Assembly (NCBI GenBank): GCA_963794415.1
Contig: CAWCDI010000004.1
Coordinates: forward strand, 62,001-126,000
Source of the DNA: CAVPTL01 sp963794415
GTDB taxonomy: Bacteria; Actinomycetota; Thermoleophilia; Gaiellales; JAICJC01
DNA: 64,000 nucleotides
Direction of reading: 5' to 3'
Position 1 is the first letter of the stretch. Every line of letters begins with the position of its first letter. The notes below the pieces were generated by a model. It was given only the letters and a program-made list of their open reading frames with translations, ran no database searches and was not told the origin of the DNA. Below are positions 9,103 through 17,934 of this stretch, piece after piece. The position numbers and the translations under genes are program-made.

Positions 9103-10482
9103 TCCGCCGCGACGCTCGACCCGCTCGACGAGCGCACCGGCGCGGGCACGGCGCTGCGTGAAGCTCATGCGCTACGTGTTTCCCGACCACTGGTCGTTCC
9201 TGCTCGGCGAGATCGCCCTCTACTGCTTCATCGTGCTGGTGGCGACGGGCATCTACCTGACGCTCTTCTTCGACCCCTCCACCGCGCTCACCACCTACCA
9301 CGGCGCCTACCACCAGCTCGACGGGGTGCAGATGAGCCGCGCCTACGCGTCGTCGCTGGACCTCTCGTTCAAGGTGCGCGCGGGGCTCCTGGTGCGCCAG
9401 ACCCACCACTGGGCGGCGCTCGTGTTCATCGCCGCGATCCTGCTGCACATGATGCGCATCTTCTTCACGGGCGCGTTTCGGAAGCCGCGCGAGCTGAACT
9501 ACGTGATTGGCCTCACGCTGCTGACGCTGGCGATCCTCGAGGGCTTCGCCGGCTACTCGCTGCCCGACGACCTGGCGAGCGGCATGGGCCTCGCGATCGC
9601 AAACGCCGTGGCGCTCTCGATCCCGGTGGTCGGCTCGCACATCGCCCTGGCGATCTGGGGCGGGCCGTTCCCGGGCACCGCGGCGTTCGAGTCGCGGCTC
9701 TACATCCTGCACGTGCTGATCCTGCCGGCCGTGATCGGCGGGCTGATCGCCGCGCACCTCGCGATGATCGCGCTGCTCAAGCACACGCAGTTCCGGGGGC
9801 CGGGGCGGAAGGAGCGAAACGTGGTGGGCTCCGCGCTCTGGCCGAGCTATGCGCTTCGCTCGCGGCGGCCTCTTCTTCGCCGTGGCCGGGGTACTGGTGA
9901 TGCTCGGGGCGCTCGTGCAGATCAATGCCCGTCTGGCAGTACGGGCCGTACGAGGTGGCCAACGGCACCAACGGCGTGCAGCCCGACTGGTACATGGGGT
10001 GGCTCATCGGCGCGCTTCGGCTGATGCCGCCGATGGAGCCCGAGCTCTTCGGCCGCACCATCCCCAATCCGTTCTTCGGCGGCGCGCTCTTCCCCGGCAT
10101 CGCGTTTGGGATCATGTACGCGTGGCCGTGGCTCGAGCGGTGGTTCTCCGACGACCACGAGGCGCACCACCTGCTGCAGATGCCGCGCGACAACCCGGTG
10201 CGATCGGCGTTCGGGGCCGCGCTCTTCACGTGGGTGGCGGTGCCGTTCTTCGCGGGCTCGGCCGACCGCGTGTTCGTGACGTTCGACGTGTCGTACTCGA
10301 GCCAGGTGACGGTGCTCCGGGTGCTGTGGCTGGTGCTGCCGATCGTGGCGTTCGTGCTCACGCTGAGCATGTGCCGGCAGCTCCGCGGGTCGGGGAGCCA
10401 CCCGCTGCGGGGCTGGACGGGGACGGTGGTCGAGCGGACGCCCGAGGGCGGATTCGCTAATCGGAGCGCGAGAGAAAGCTGA
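9099..10482 (+). CDS. qcrB: cytochrome b subunit of the bcc complex (frameshifted)
   Basis: The quinol-oxidising cytochrome b, about 460 aa after repair. RYVFPDHWSFLLGEIALYCF opens the first helix; QTHHWAALVFIAAILLHMMR holds one pair of haem-ligand histidines, and SHIALAIWGG and HVLILPAVIGGLIAAHLAM the matching ones in helix D. QPDWYMGWLIGALRLMPP is the conserved Qo-side PDWY-type motif, followed by C-terminal helices. Frames change near 9115, 9163, 9850 and 9925; beyond 9925 the sequence is clean. GTG 9099 overlaps the qcrA stop. The 3' end overlaps the opposing DUF421 gene by 26 bp. With qcrC and qcrA it completes the bcc complex that feeds the oxidase encoded upstream. Confidence 0.9.
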
Positions 10483-10900
10483 TCTTGCCGTTGGTCTCGA
10501 GCACCGCCCAGCGGACGTCGCCGAGGTCGCCGATCTGCATCAGCCGGGCCTGGGCGGCGAGCTCCTCGAGCGTGATGCGCTCGCGCTTCAGGTTGCCGTG
10601 CACGAACTCGCCGTCGGCGATGAGCATCACCGGCTCGCCCTCGGTGAGGCGCCGCAGCGGGCGGATGCGGTAGCTCAGGTAGGCGCTTGCGACCGAGAGC
10701 AGGCAGAGGGTGGTGATGACGATGGCGGCGCCGGTCACCGACTGGTCGTTCTGGGTGATGCCCTGCTGCAGCATGTCGCCGAGCACCACCAGGAGGACGA
10801 GGTCGAACGGCTCGAGCGAGCCCAGCTCGCGGCGGGTGACCACCCGCGTGAGGAGCAGGACGATCGGGAACAGGATGAGGCAGCGGATGACCAGATCCAT
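10457..10900 (-). CDS. DUF421 (YetF-like) membrane protein
   Basis: A 147-aa protein. Helices at the N-terminus (LVIRCLILFPIVLLLTRVV) and around residues 45-75 are followed by the soluble DUF421 domain with its typical text RRLTEGEPVMLIADGEF, ITLEELAAQARLMQIGDLGDV and VRWAVLETNGKISFL. The start is taken at ATG 10900 (MDLVIRC), which shares a base with the stop of the upstream gene (TGATG); a longer frame to 11011 only reads antisense of that gene. Function of the family is unknown; some Bacillus relatives are linked to the spore or cell envelope. Confidence 0.85.
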   Translation of the reverse strand: MDLVIRCLILFPIVLLLTRVVTRRELGSLEPFDLVLLVVLGDMLQQGITQNDQSVTGAAIVITTLCLLSVASAYLSYRIRPLRRLTEGEPVMLIADGEFVHGNLKRERITLEELAAQARLMQIGDLGDVRWAVLETNGKISFLSRSD

Positions 10901-11448
10901 CAGGGAAACACCGTCACGTGGAAGGTCTTCTCGACGACGAGCTTGCCGCCGTCGAAGAGCTGGATGGTCTGGGCGCGGCTCCACGCCGGGTGGGTCGGGT
11001 TCGCGCTCCACTCCATGAAGATCGACATGTGGCCGCCGGCGGGTAGCGCGGGATAGGTGAAGCCGACGCCGGAGCCGCGCGGGTTCTCGGCGGCCGCGCC
11101 GGGCTCCGTCGAGTTGAGGGTGACGCCGTTGAACCAGCCCGAGCCGAGGACGAGCTCAGGGTGCTTGAGCGCGGTGCTGGTGGTGATGTCAACGCGGGTC
11201 TGAAAGATGAGGCCCAGGCGCAGGCGCTCGGGCGTCGAGACCGTCATCGTGGTGCCGTTGGCAGTGGTGGCGGCCGAGACGGTGCGCTGGCCGAAGACGT
11301 TCAGGAGCGCCGCGAGCACGAACAGGGTGAGCAGCACGGTGAGCCCGCGCTTGAACCAGATCTCGAGGCCGCGGCCCTGCCAGTCGCGATGGCGATCGAC
11401 GTCCAGCCCGGTCGGCGGGTTCGATGGCGGCTGCTCGAGGTCGCTCAC
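10900..11448 (-). CDS. conserved membrane-anchored protein upstream of DUF421
   Basis: A 182-aa protein with a short cytoplasmic N-terminus, one transmembrane helix at about residues 35-53 (LTVLLTLFVLAALLNVFG) and an external domain rich in Thr, Gly and Pro. The external part looks like a beta-sandwich (VSTPERLRLGLIFQTRVDI, WSANPTHPAW). I do not recognise a named domain. It is translationally coupled to the DUF421 gene, so the two probably act together at the membrane. Start ATG 11448; the palindromic repeat at 11492 lies 44 bp upstream. Confidence 0.7.
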   Translation of the reverse strand: MSDLEQPPSNPPTGLDVDRHRDWQGRGLEIWFKRGLTVLLTLFVLAALLNVFGQRTVSAATTANGTTMTVSTPERLRLGLIFQTRVDITTSTALKHPELVLGSGWFNGVTLNSTEPGAAAENPRGSGVGFTYPALPAGGHMSIFMEWSANPTHPAWSRAQTIQLFDGGKLVVEKTFHVTVFP

Positions 11449-11491
11449 GCTGGCGGTGTACCCCTGTGCGGCGGCCGGCGAAACGCACCGC

Positions 11492-11524
11492 GTGAATCAA
11501 CGGTGCCTGGCACCGTTGATTCAC
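11492..11524. repeat. dispersed palindromic repeat, copy 1 (perfect)
   Basis: Arms GTGAATCAACGGTGCC and GGCACCGTTGATTCAC, 16 nt each, are exact reverse complements around a single central T. It lies between two leftward genes (L-fuconate dehydratase ends at 11602; next start 11448). No T-tract follows, so it is not a canonical terminator. It shares the core GGTGCCTGGCACC with seven other sites in the window. Confidence 0.85.
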
Positions 11525-11562
11525 GGCCCCTCTGGCATCAGCCTCCCAGGCCGCTCCCACAA

Positions 11563-11592
11563 CCAAACAACGCCTGGCACCGTTGATTCACG
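11563..11592. repeat. dispersed palindromic repeat, degraded half copy
   Basis: Only the right arm is intact: GGCACCGTTGATTCAC, preceded by CAACGCCT, in which part of the left arm is lost. It sits 46 bp from the perfect copy and directly after the L-fuconate dehydratase stop, so the pair looks like a double insertion with decay of one member. Confidence 0.65.
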
Positions 11593-11601
11593 GCCGCCGG
11601 A

Positions 11602-12900
11602 TTACGACCAGGCGGAGCCCTGCGGGAAGGCGTAGCGGGCGCGGCTCTCCGGCAGGATCTCGGCGCTGTAGCCGGGCGCCTCCGGCGGCACGTAGGCGCC
11701 GTCGCGCATCACCACCGGATCGGCGAAGTGCTCGTGCAGGTGATCGACGTACTCCACCACGCGATCGGTGACATCCGGCGCCACGCGGATCGCGTCGAAG
11801 AGCGCCAGGTGCTGCACCAGCTCGCAGAGGCCGACGCCGCCGGCGTGCGGGCACACGGTGACGCCGCGCTTGGCCGCCATGAAGAGCACGGCCAGCACCT
11901 CGTTGACCCCGCCCAGCCGCCCGGCATCGATCTGGCAGTAGCGGATCGCGTCGGCCTGCAGCAGCTGCTTGAACATCACGCGGTTCTGCACGTGCTCGCC
12001 GGTGGCGACGCCGATCGGGGCCACGGCGCGGGCGATGGCGGCGTGGCCCAGGATGTCGTCGGGGCTGGTGGGCTCCTCGATCCAGAGCGGGTCGAAGCGG
12101 GCGAGGCCGGCCATCCGCTCGATGGCGGTGCCCACGTCCCACACCTGGTTTGCGTCCATCATGAGCTTTCGCTCCGGGCCGATCTCATCGCGGATGATCG
12201 CCGCGCGGCGGACGTCGTCGGCCGGGTCGCCGCCGACCTTCATCTTCACGTGCGTCCAGCCGCCGGCGACGGCCTCGCGGCAGAGCGCGCGCAGCTTCTC
12301 GTCGTCGTAGCCGAGCCAGCCCGCCGAGGTGGTGTAGGCGGGCAGGCCCTCCCGGCGAAGCTCCAGCTCGCGCTCGGCGCGGCGCGCTTGCGTGGCCTCG
12401 AGCATCGCGACCACATCGTCGCGGGTGAGCTCGTCGGTGATGTAGCGGTAGGGGATGCAGCCGGCGAGCTCGTCCGCCGGCATGTCTGCCAGCAGGCGCC
12501 ACAGCGGCGTTCGGTCGCGCTTTGCGCGCAGATCCCAGACGGCGTTCACGATGGCGGCGGTCGCGAGGTGGATGGCGCCCTTCTCGGGCCCGATCCAGCG
12601 CAGCTGGCTGTCGCCGGTGATGTGGCGCCAGAAGCCGCCGAGGTCGTCGAGCACGCCGGCGACCTCGCGGCCGACGATGAGCGGCGCGAGCGCCTCGACG
12701 GCCGCGACCACCACCTCGTTGCCGCGGCCGATCGTGAAGGTGAAGCCGTGCCCCTCCAGCCCGTCGCCGGCGCTCGTGCGCAGGATGACGTAGGCGGCGG
12801 AGTAGTCGGGATCGGGGTTCATCGCGTCCGACCCGTCGAGGTGGGCCGAGGTGGGGAAGCGCAGATCGGTGACGGCGAGGTCGGTGAAGGTGGCGGTCAT
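11602..12900 (-). CDS. L-fuconate dehydratase (enolase superfamily)
   Basis: A 432-aa mandelate-racemase-type enolase. Catalytic text is complete: THVKMKVG (Lys-x-Lys base), MMDANQVWDV, WIEEPTSPDDILGH and GEHVQNRVMFKQLLQ (metal ligands), and CPHAGGVGLCELVQH (His of the second acid-base pair). YTTSAGWLGYDDEKLR and EYVDHLHEHF are characteristic of the L-fuconate dehydratase subfamily (also human ENOSF1), rather than generic family members. It removes water from L-fuconate to give 2-keto-3-deoxy-L-fuconate. No other fucose-pathway gene is adjacent, although an SMP-30 lactonase gene lies 5 kb away. Start ATG 12900 in a 51-bp gap divergent from the methyltransferase. Confidence 0.88.
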   Translation of the reverse strand: MTATFTDLAVTDLRFPTSAHLDGSDAMNPDPDYSAAYVILRTSAGDGLEGHGFTFTIGRGNEVVVAAVEALAPLIVGREVAGVLDDLGGFWRHITGDSQLRWIGPEKGAIHLATAAIVNAVWDLRAKRDRTPLWRLLADMPADELAGCIPYRYITDELTRDDVVAMLEATQARRAERELELRREGLPAYTTSAGWLGYDDEKLRALCREAVAGGWTHVKMKVGGDPADDVRRAAIIRDEIGPERKLMMDANQVWDVGTAIERMAGLARFDPLWIEEPTSPDDILGHAAIARAVAPIGVATGEHVQNRVMFKQLLQADAIRYCQIDAGRLGGVNEVLAVLFMAAKRGVTVCPHAGGVGLCELVQHLALFDAIRVAPDVTDRVVEYVDHLHEHFADPVVMRDGAYVPPEAPGYSAEILPESRARYAFPQGSAWS

Positions 12901-12951
12901 GGCGCCACTCTAGGCAGTTTCCGGCCGCGTCGTTTGGGGTAGCGGGAGGTC

Positions 12952-13758
12952 GTGCTCCAAGGTGTCTCGGAAACAGCCCTCTGGACGCTCTACCAGCGCG
13001 CCGCGGAGGCCAGGCGGGCCGACGCGGTGATCAACGACGTCCTCGCCGTCGACCTGGTCGAGCGCATCGAGTTCCCGTTCGAGGAGCGGTTCGGCGAGGA
13101 GTCGCCGCTCTGGTCGCAGTGGCAGGCGCTTCGGGCGCGCGCGTTCGACCGTGAGGTCGGCCGGTTCCTCGACGCGAACCCGCGCGGCACGGTGATCGCG
13201 CTCGGCGAGGGCCTCGAGACGCAGTTCTGGCGGGTGGACAACGGCACGGTGCGGTGGGTGACGGTTGACCTCCCGGAGGTGATCGCCGCGCGGCGCGAGC
13301 TGCTGCCCGCCGGCAAGCGCCAGCAGATGATCGCCCGGTCGGTGACCGAGCACGAGTGGCTGGACGAGGCGGACACCGGCAACGAGCCGGTGCTGATCAC
13401 CGCGCAGGGCCTCCTCATGTACCTGGCGCCGAACGACGTGCACGCGCTGATCGGGGCGTGCGCCGCGCGGTTCCGGCCGGGGTTCATGGTGTTCGACGCG
13501 GTGTCGCAGTGGCTGAGCGAGCGGAGCAAGCGGGGAGAGATCAAGACCGGCACGGAGTTCCACCCGCCGCCGTGGATCTGGGGCATCAACGACGTGGAGC
13601 GGCGCGCGATCCTCTCGAACGTCCACGTCGCGCGGCTCCAGGAGCTTCGCCTGCCGCGCGGCCGCGGCGGGGTGTTCGGCTACGCGGTGCCCGCGCTCGG
13701 CCGGATGCCGGGCACGCGGAGAGCGGGCTTCACGATGCTGGCGGCCGGGTTCCGCTAG
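12952..13758 (+). CDS. SAM-dependent methyltransferase, leucine carboxyl methyltransferase/TcmP family
   Basis: A 268-aa member of the LCM (PPM1/TcmP) family. SETALWTLYQRAAEARR is the usual N-terminus. GTVIALGEGLETQFWR is the SAM-binding loop, with LGEGLETQ in place of the usual LGAGLDTR. WVTVDLPEVIAARREL holds the acidic ribose ligand, and ITAQGLLMYLAPNDV is the conserved E/Q-GLLMYL segment. It probably O- or carboxyl-methylates a small molecule; the substrate is unknown. GTG start at 12952. The 3' end overlaps the opposing DsbA-like gene by 4 bp. Confidence 0.85.
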   Translation: MLQGVSETALWTLYQRAAEARRADAVINDVLAVDLVERIEFPFEERFGEESPLWSQWQALRARAFDREVGRFLDANPRGTVIALGEGLETQFWRVDNGTVRWVTVDLPEVIAARRELLPAGKRQQMIARSVTEHEWLDEADTGNEPVLITAQGLLMYLAPNDVHALIGACAARFRPGFMVFDAVSQWLSERSKRGEIKTGTEFHPPPWIWGINDVERRAILSNVHVARLQELRLPRGRGGVFGYAVPALGRMPGTRRAGFTMLAAGFR

Positions 13759-14576
13759 CGACGCCAGTAGTAGTCCGCGCCCGCCGGGACAGGCGTGGCG
13801 ACCTCTTTCAGCGCGAGCTTCGCGTGGCCCAGCGAGACCTGGGTGATCGCCGCCACCTCCGCCGTTGCCAGCAGCTCGTCGCCGGCCCAGTCCAGCAGTT
13901 GCTCGAGCGAGCCGGGCTTCGGCGCGCGCACGAGCTCGGGCGCGAGGTTCGCGATCGCCGTCTCGTACACCTCGTAGGGCTGAAAGCCGGGAACCGAAAC
14001 CTTGACGTGCATGTCAGACCGCGCGATCTCGTAGCTCGGCGCCGTGTAGCGCCGCTCCGAGGGCGGGCCGCCCAGCTTGTGATCGAGCGCCCGCGCCGCC
14101 CGCGACGGCGACCGCGCCGCGCGGATATCGGCCGCCAGCGCCTCCTGCACCTCCGCCGAGCGCCCCCACTCCTCGAGCGCCACAGGATCGAGCCCGGCCT
14201 CGCGCGCGGCGGCGGCGATCAGCGCGGGATCGTCCAGCAGGCCGCCCGCCATCACGAGCACCCGCAGGCGCCGCAGCAGCCGCTCCTCTGTCCCGGGCGC
14301 CTTCACGCGCGCGGCAACCACCGCCCGGCAGGCGGGCTCCGACGATGCCTCCCGCGGGTACGGCTCGGGGTTGATCGGCATCCCGTAGGCGCGCTGCAGA
14401 CCGGGCGCGCCACCGGCCAGCTTCCCGGCCTCACCGTCCTCGCGCGTCAGCACGATCATCCGCACCGTCCACCCCAGCTGGTCGCCGTAGTGCCAGCGCA
14501 GTCGCCGCCGCGCGGGCTCCGCAGAGAACGCGAACGGGCACGCGGGATCGGTGAAGAGGGTCAGCTCGAGACGCAC
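13755..14576 (-). CDS. DsbA-family (FrnE-like) thioredoxin-fold protein
   Basis: A 273-aa protein beginning VRLELTLFTDPACPFAFSAE. The fold is that of cytoplasmic DsbA/FrnE-like or 2-hydroxychromene-2-carboxylate isomerase-like proteins: active-site loop after strand 1, then a helical insertion with YGMPINPEPY. The loop reads D-P-A-C-P-F-A-F, so the second Cys of a CxxC is missing, which argues against a disulfide oxidoreductase and for a glutathione-S-transferase-like or isomerase role. Start GTG 14576; longer frames upstream are antisense of the MMPL gene. Divergent from the MMPL transporter. Confidence 0.72.
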   Translation of the reverse strand: MRLELTLFTDPACPFAFSAEPARRRLRWHYGDQLGWTVRMIVLTREDGEAGKLAGGAPGLQRAYGMPINPEPYPREASSEPACRAVVAARVKAPGTEERLLRRLRVLVMAGGLLDDPALIAAAAREAGLDPVALEEWGRSAEVQEALAADIRAARSPSRAARALDHKLGGPPSERRYTAPSYEIARSDMHVKVSVPGFQPYEVYETAIANLAPELVRAPKPGSLEQLLDWAGDELLATAEVAAITQVSLGHAKLALKEVATPVPAGADYYWRR

Positions 14577-14639
14577 GAAAGTGAACTGTAGTTTGGCTCC
14601 AGCGCACAATTTGACCCACTGGTGAAGTTGAGGAACCAC

Positions 14640-14671
14640 GGTTCGCGATCGGCTCGAACCTTCGCTAGGGT
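14640..14671 (+). promoter_or_regulatory. candidate promoter/operator of the MMPL transporter gene
   Basis: GGTTCG and CGAACC form an inverted repeat (14640-14660, 9-base spacer) followed by TAGGGT (14666-14671), a plausible -10 box. They lie 30-60 bp before the ATG and its strong GGAAAGGAG ribosome site. No regulator gene is next to it. Confidence 0.3.
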
Positions 14672-14702
14672 GCGCGTTCGGAGAGGCAGGAAAGGAGTCC
14701 CG

Positions 14703-16985
14703 ATGGCGACCGACTTGGGTACCCCCGACAACGTGGAGCAGATCGCGCACACCGGCGCTCTGGCGGGCATCGCAGCTCGCTGCGCCCGCCACCCGTGGCG
14801 CGTCGTCTTCGGCTGGCTGGCGATCTTCGTCGTGCTGATCGGCCTGAACGCGGCCTTCCACGGCAAGCTCATCAACGATTTCAAGATCCCCGGGTCGGAC
14901 ACGCAGAAGGCGACCGACCTGATCGAGGCCAAGTTCGGCGCGCAGAAGGGCGCCGCGCTGCGCGTGGTGGTGGCGGCCCCCGAGGGCCAGCAGCTGACCA
15001 CGCCCGAGCGCCAGGCCGCCGTGCAGAAGATGCTCGACGCCTCGGCCCAGGGCCAGAAGGACATCGACGACAAGCAGAGCGACGTGCTGCCCATCACCAA
15101 CCCGCTCGACGGCACGTCGCACCAGCTCGCCAAGGACGGCCGCATCGCGTTCTTCGACGTCCAGTTCGACCAGACGGGCTTCGAGCTCTCGCGCTCCGAC
15201 ATCGTGAACCTCGAGGACAAGCTCCAGGCCATCGGCGCGCCGCAGGACATCCAGGTCGAGTTCACCGGCGAGGCCGAGAGCGCGCCGCCCGAGCAGGGCA
15301 TCTCCGACATCATCGGCCTGGCGTGCGGCTTCGTCATCCTGCTGATCCTCTTCCGCGCGCTGGTCTCGACGGTGATCCCGCTGCTCTTCGCCATCGTGGC
15401 CGTGATCGGGGCGTTCCTGATCCTGTTCCTGGCGGCAAGGTTCACGCACTTCAACACGATCACCGAGATCCTCGTGCCGATGATCGGGTTAGGCGTGGGC
15501 ATCGACTACACGCTGATAATCGTCACCAGATTCCGGCAGTTCCTCCACTCCGGCCTCGAGCCGCGCGAGGCCGCCGCGGCCGCGACAGCCACCGCCGGCC
15601 GCGCCGTGATCTTCGCCGGCGTCACCGTGGCGATCTCGATCACCGGCCTGGCGCTGATCGGCCTGGACTTCATCACCAAGCTCGGCATCGGCAGCGCCCT
15701 CGGCGTGCTCACCGCGGTGCTCCTGGCAATCACGATGCTGCCCGCCGTGCTCGCGCTTCTCGGCCACAAGGTGGATCGCGGCCGCCTGGGCATGAAGCCG
15801 GTCGATGAGACCCGCGCGGGCCAGGCCAAGACGCCCGTTGCCAAGTGGGGCCGCTACGTCACCGGCAACGCGAAGTTCGTGCTGCCGGTGGTCGTCGTGA
15901 TCCTGCTCCTCCTGGCATCGCCGGTGCTCGGCGCGCGCCTCGGGCTGGCCGACGCAGGCACGGCGCCGAAAGATCAGACCACCCGCAAGGCCTACGACCT
16001 GCTGTCCGAGGGCTTCGGCCCCGGCTTCACCGAGCCGATCCCGATCGTGGTCGACATGCAGGGTGACTCCGGGCTCCCGCAGAAGCTCGCCGACACGCTG
16101 AAGACGGTGCCGGGCATCGCCGCGGTCGTGCCGCCGGTCTACAACGCCCAGAACCCGCAGGACGCGTCGGTCGCGATCATCAACACGTACTCGAAGTACG
16201 CGCCGCAGGACTCGAAGACCGACGACATCGTCTCTGACCTGCGAAACCACGTCATCCCGGCAACGCTCGCGGGCTCGTCCGCGCAGGCGTACGTCTCGGG
16301 CACCAACGCGGCGTTCACTGACATCGGCGACCAGATCTTCTCGCGCACGCCCGTGTTCCTGCTCTACATCATCGGCATCACGTTCCTCGTGCTGGCGATG
16401 GCCTTCCGCTCGGCGGTGATCGCGATCAAGGCCGCGCTCACGACGCTCATGTCGGCGCTCGTCGGCTTCGGCGTGCTCACCTTCGTGGTGCAGAACGGCC
16501 ACGGGATGAGCTTCATCGGCCTCGACAAGACGGGCCCCATCGAGAGCTTCGTGCCGCCGATCGCCTTTGCGATCCTGTTCGGCCTCTCGATGGACTACGA
16601 GGTGTTCCTGATGAGCCGCATCCGGGAGGAGCACGTGCACGGCACCGACACGTTCAACGCCGTGCGCGACGGCATCAGCGGCGTCGGCCGGGTGATCGTG
16701 GCCGCCGCGCTCATCATGTCGTCGGTGTTCTTCTCGTTCCTGCTGAGCCCCGACCGGGTCTCGAAGGAGTTCGGCCTGCTGCTGGGCGTCGCCATCCTCT
16801 GCGATGCGCTCCTCATGCGCATGACGTTCGTTCCGGCGCTCCTGGCGCTGCTCGGCGAGAAGTCGTGGGCGATCCCGGGCTGGCTCTCGAAGATCCTGCC
16901 GAACATCACCATCGAGGCGCCGGGCGAGAAGACGCCCGCGCCGGCGCCTCCGCGGGCGCAGCCCGAGCCGTCGGCAGGGGACTAG
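14703..16985 (+). CDS. MMPL/RND-superfamily transporter
   Basis: A 760-aa integral membrane exporter with two repeats of one helix, a large external loop and five helices. The first helix is at about residues 35-52 (VVFGWLAIFVVLIGLNAAF). The paired signatures are GVGIDYTLIIVTRFRQFL in the first half and GLSMDYEVFLMSRIREEH in the second, with the intramembrane Asp-Tyr pairs used for proton coupling in MmpL3-like pumps. The C-terminus is short, Pro/Ala-rich and cytoplasmic (residues about 740-760). It probably exports a lipid or hydrophobic compound. ATG 14703 follows AGGAAAGGAG. Confidence 0.93.
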   Translation: MATDLGTPDNVEQIAHTGALAGIAARCARHPWRVVFGWLAIFVVLIGLNAAFHGKLINDFKIPGSDTQKATDLIEAKFGAQKGAALRVVVAAPEGQQLTTPERQAAVQKMLDASAQGQKDIDDKQSDVLPITNPLDGTSHQLAKDGRIAFFDVQFDQTGFELSRSDIVNLEDKLQAIGAPQDIQVEFTGEAESAPPEQGISDIIGLACGFVILLILFRALVSTVIPLLFAIVAVIGAFLILFLAARFTHFNTITEILVPMIGLGVGIDYTLIIVTRFRQFLHSGLEPREAAAAATATAGRAVIFAGVTVAISITGLALIGLDFITKLGIGSALGVLTAVLLAITMLPAVLALLGHKVDRGRLGMKPVDETRAGQAKTPVAKWGRYVTGNAKFVLPVVVVILLLLASPVLGARLGLADAGTAPKDQTTRKAYDLLSEGFGPGFTEPIPIVVDMQGDSGLPQKLADTLKTVPGIAAVVPPVYNAQNPQDASVAIINTYSKYAPQDSKTDDIVSDLRNHVIPATLAGSSAQAYVSGTNAAFTDIGDQIFSRTPVFLLYIIGITFLVLAMAFRSAVIAIKAALTTLMSALVGFGVLTFVVQNGHGMSFIGLDKTGPIESFVPPIAFAILFGLSMDYEVFLMSRIREEHVHGTDTFNAVRDGISGVGRVIVAAALIMSSVFFSFLLSPDRVSKEFGLLLGVAILCDALLMRMTFVPALLALLGEKSWAIPGWLSKILPNITIEAPGEKTPAPAPPRAQPEPSAGD

Positions 16986-17026
16986 AACGCGCCCGAGGAT
17001 CCGGCCCGCGGTGCTCGAGGGCCGGA

Positions 17027-17059
17027 TGAAATATTAAGTGCCTGGCACCGTCTATTCAG
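17027..17059. repeat. dispersed palindromic repeat, copy 2 (asymmetric form)
   Basis: Core AGTGCCTGGCACCGT with outer text AATATTA on the left and TCTATTCA on the right. The inner GTGCC/GGCAC pair is intact but the outer arms do not pair along their whole length. The same left/right combination occurs at 44475. It lies between the MMPL and SMP-30 genes and partly covers the region expected to hold the SMP-30 promoter. Confidence 0.75.
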
Positions 17060-17071
17060 TAGACTCGCCGG

Positions 17072-17932
17072 ATGGAGATCGCCGTCGATGCCCGCGCTGA
17101 GCTGGGCGAGGGGCCGTGGTGGGACGCCGCATCGCAGGAGCTCCTGTGGGTGGACATCGAGGGCCGCCGCTTTCACCGCTACCGGCCGGAGGACGGCTCG
17201 AGCGACGGCACCGACATGCCCGGCCGCGTGGCTACCGTCGTGTCGCGCGCCGGCGGCGGCTGGCTCTTTGCCATGGAGCACGCCTTCGCCGTCACCGATC
17301 CGGGCAGCGATGAGCTGCGCGTGCTCGCCGAGGTCGAGCCCGATCTGAACACGCGCATGAACGACGGCCTCTGCGACCGCCACGGCCGCCTCTTCGCGGG
17401 CACGATGGATCTGGCCGAGGAGGCGCCCATCGGCGCGCTGTACCGGCTGGATCCCGACGGCGCCGTCGAGCGGGTGATCGAGAGCGTCGGCTGCTCCAAC
17501 GGCCTGGACTGGAACCTCGCCGGCGACCAGATGTACTACATCGACTCGAACGCCTACTCCATCGACGTGCTCGACTTCGACGAGGTCACGGGGCGCGTCT
17601 CCGGCCGCCGCCCGCTGGTGCACTTCCGCGAGGACGAGGGAGCGCCCGACGGGCTCACCGTCGACGCCGAGGGATTCATCTGGGTCGCGCTCTGGGGCGG
17701 CTCCAGCGTGCGCCGCTACTCACCGCAGGGCGAGCTCGAGCGCGTGCTCGGCATCGAGGCCGAGCAGGTCACCAAGCCGTGCTTCGGCGGCGTGGATCTG
17801 GACGAGCTCTACATCACCTCGGCCCGCGTCGGGCTCTCGGCCTTCGCCCTCTCCGAGCAGCGCCACGCCGGCGCCGTGATGGTGCACCGCCCCGGCGTGA
17901 CCGGCCGCGTGCAGCACCCGTTCGCGGGCTGA
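17072..17932 (+). CDS. SMP-30/gluconolactonase family lactonase
   Basis: A 286-aa six-bladed beta-propeller. The metal and active-site residues are recognisable: Glu in AELGEGPWW (residue about 16), Asn in TRMNDGLCDRHGR, Asn in GCSNGLDWN and Asp in GAPDGLTVDAEG. DGRLFAGTMD-like text (HGRLFAGTMDL) is typical. It hydrolyses a sugar-acid lactone in the cytoplasm; substrate not assigned. L-fucono-lactone is possible given the L-fuconate dehydratase at 11602, but the two are not in one operon. ATG 17072 comes 12 bp after the palindromic repeat. Confidence 0.9.
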   Translation: MEIAVDARAELGEGPWWDAASQELLWVDIEGRRFHRYRPEDGSSDGTDMPGRVATVVSRAGGGWLFAMEHAFAVTDPGSDELRVLAEVEPDLNTRMNDGLCDRHGRLFAGTMDLAEEAPIGALYRLDPDGAVERVIESVGCSNGLDWNLAGDQMYYIDSNAYSIDVLDFDEVTGRVSGRRPLVHFREDEGAPDGLTVDAEGFIWVALWGGSSVRRYSPQGELERVLGIEAEQVTKPCFGGVDLDELYITSARVGLSAFALSEQRHAGAVMVHRPGVTGRVQHPFAG

Positions 17933-17934
17933 CT

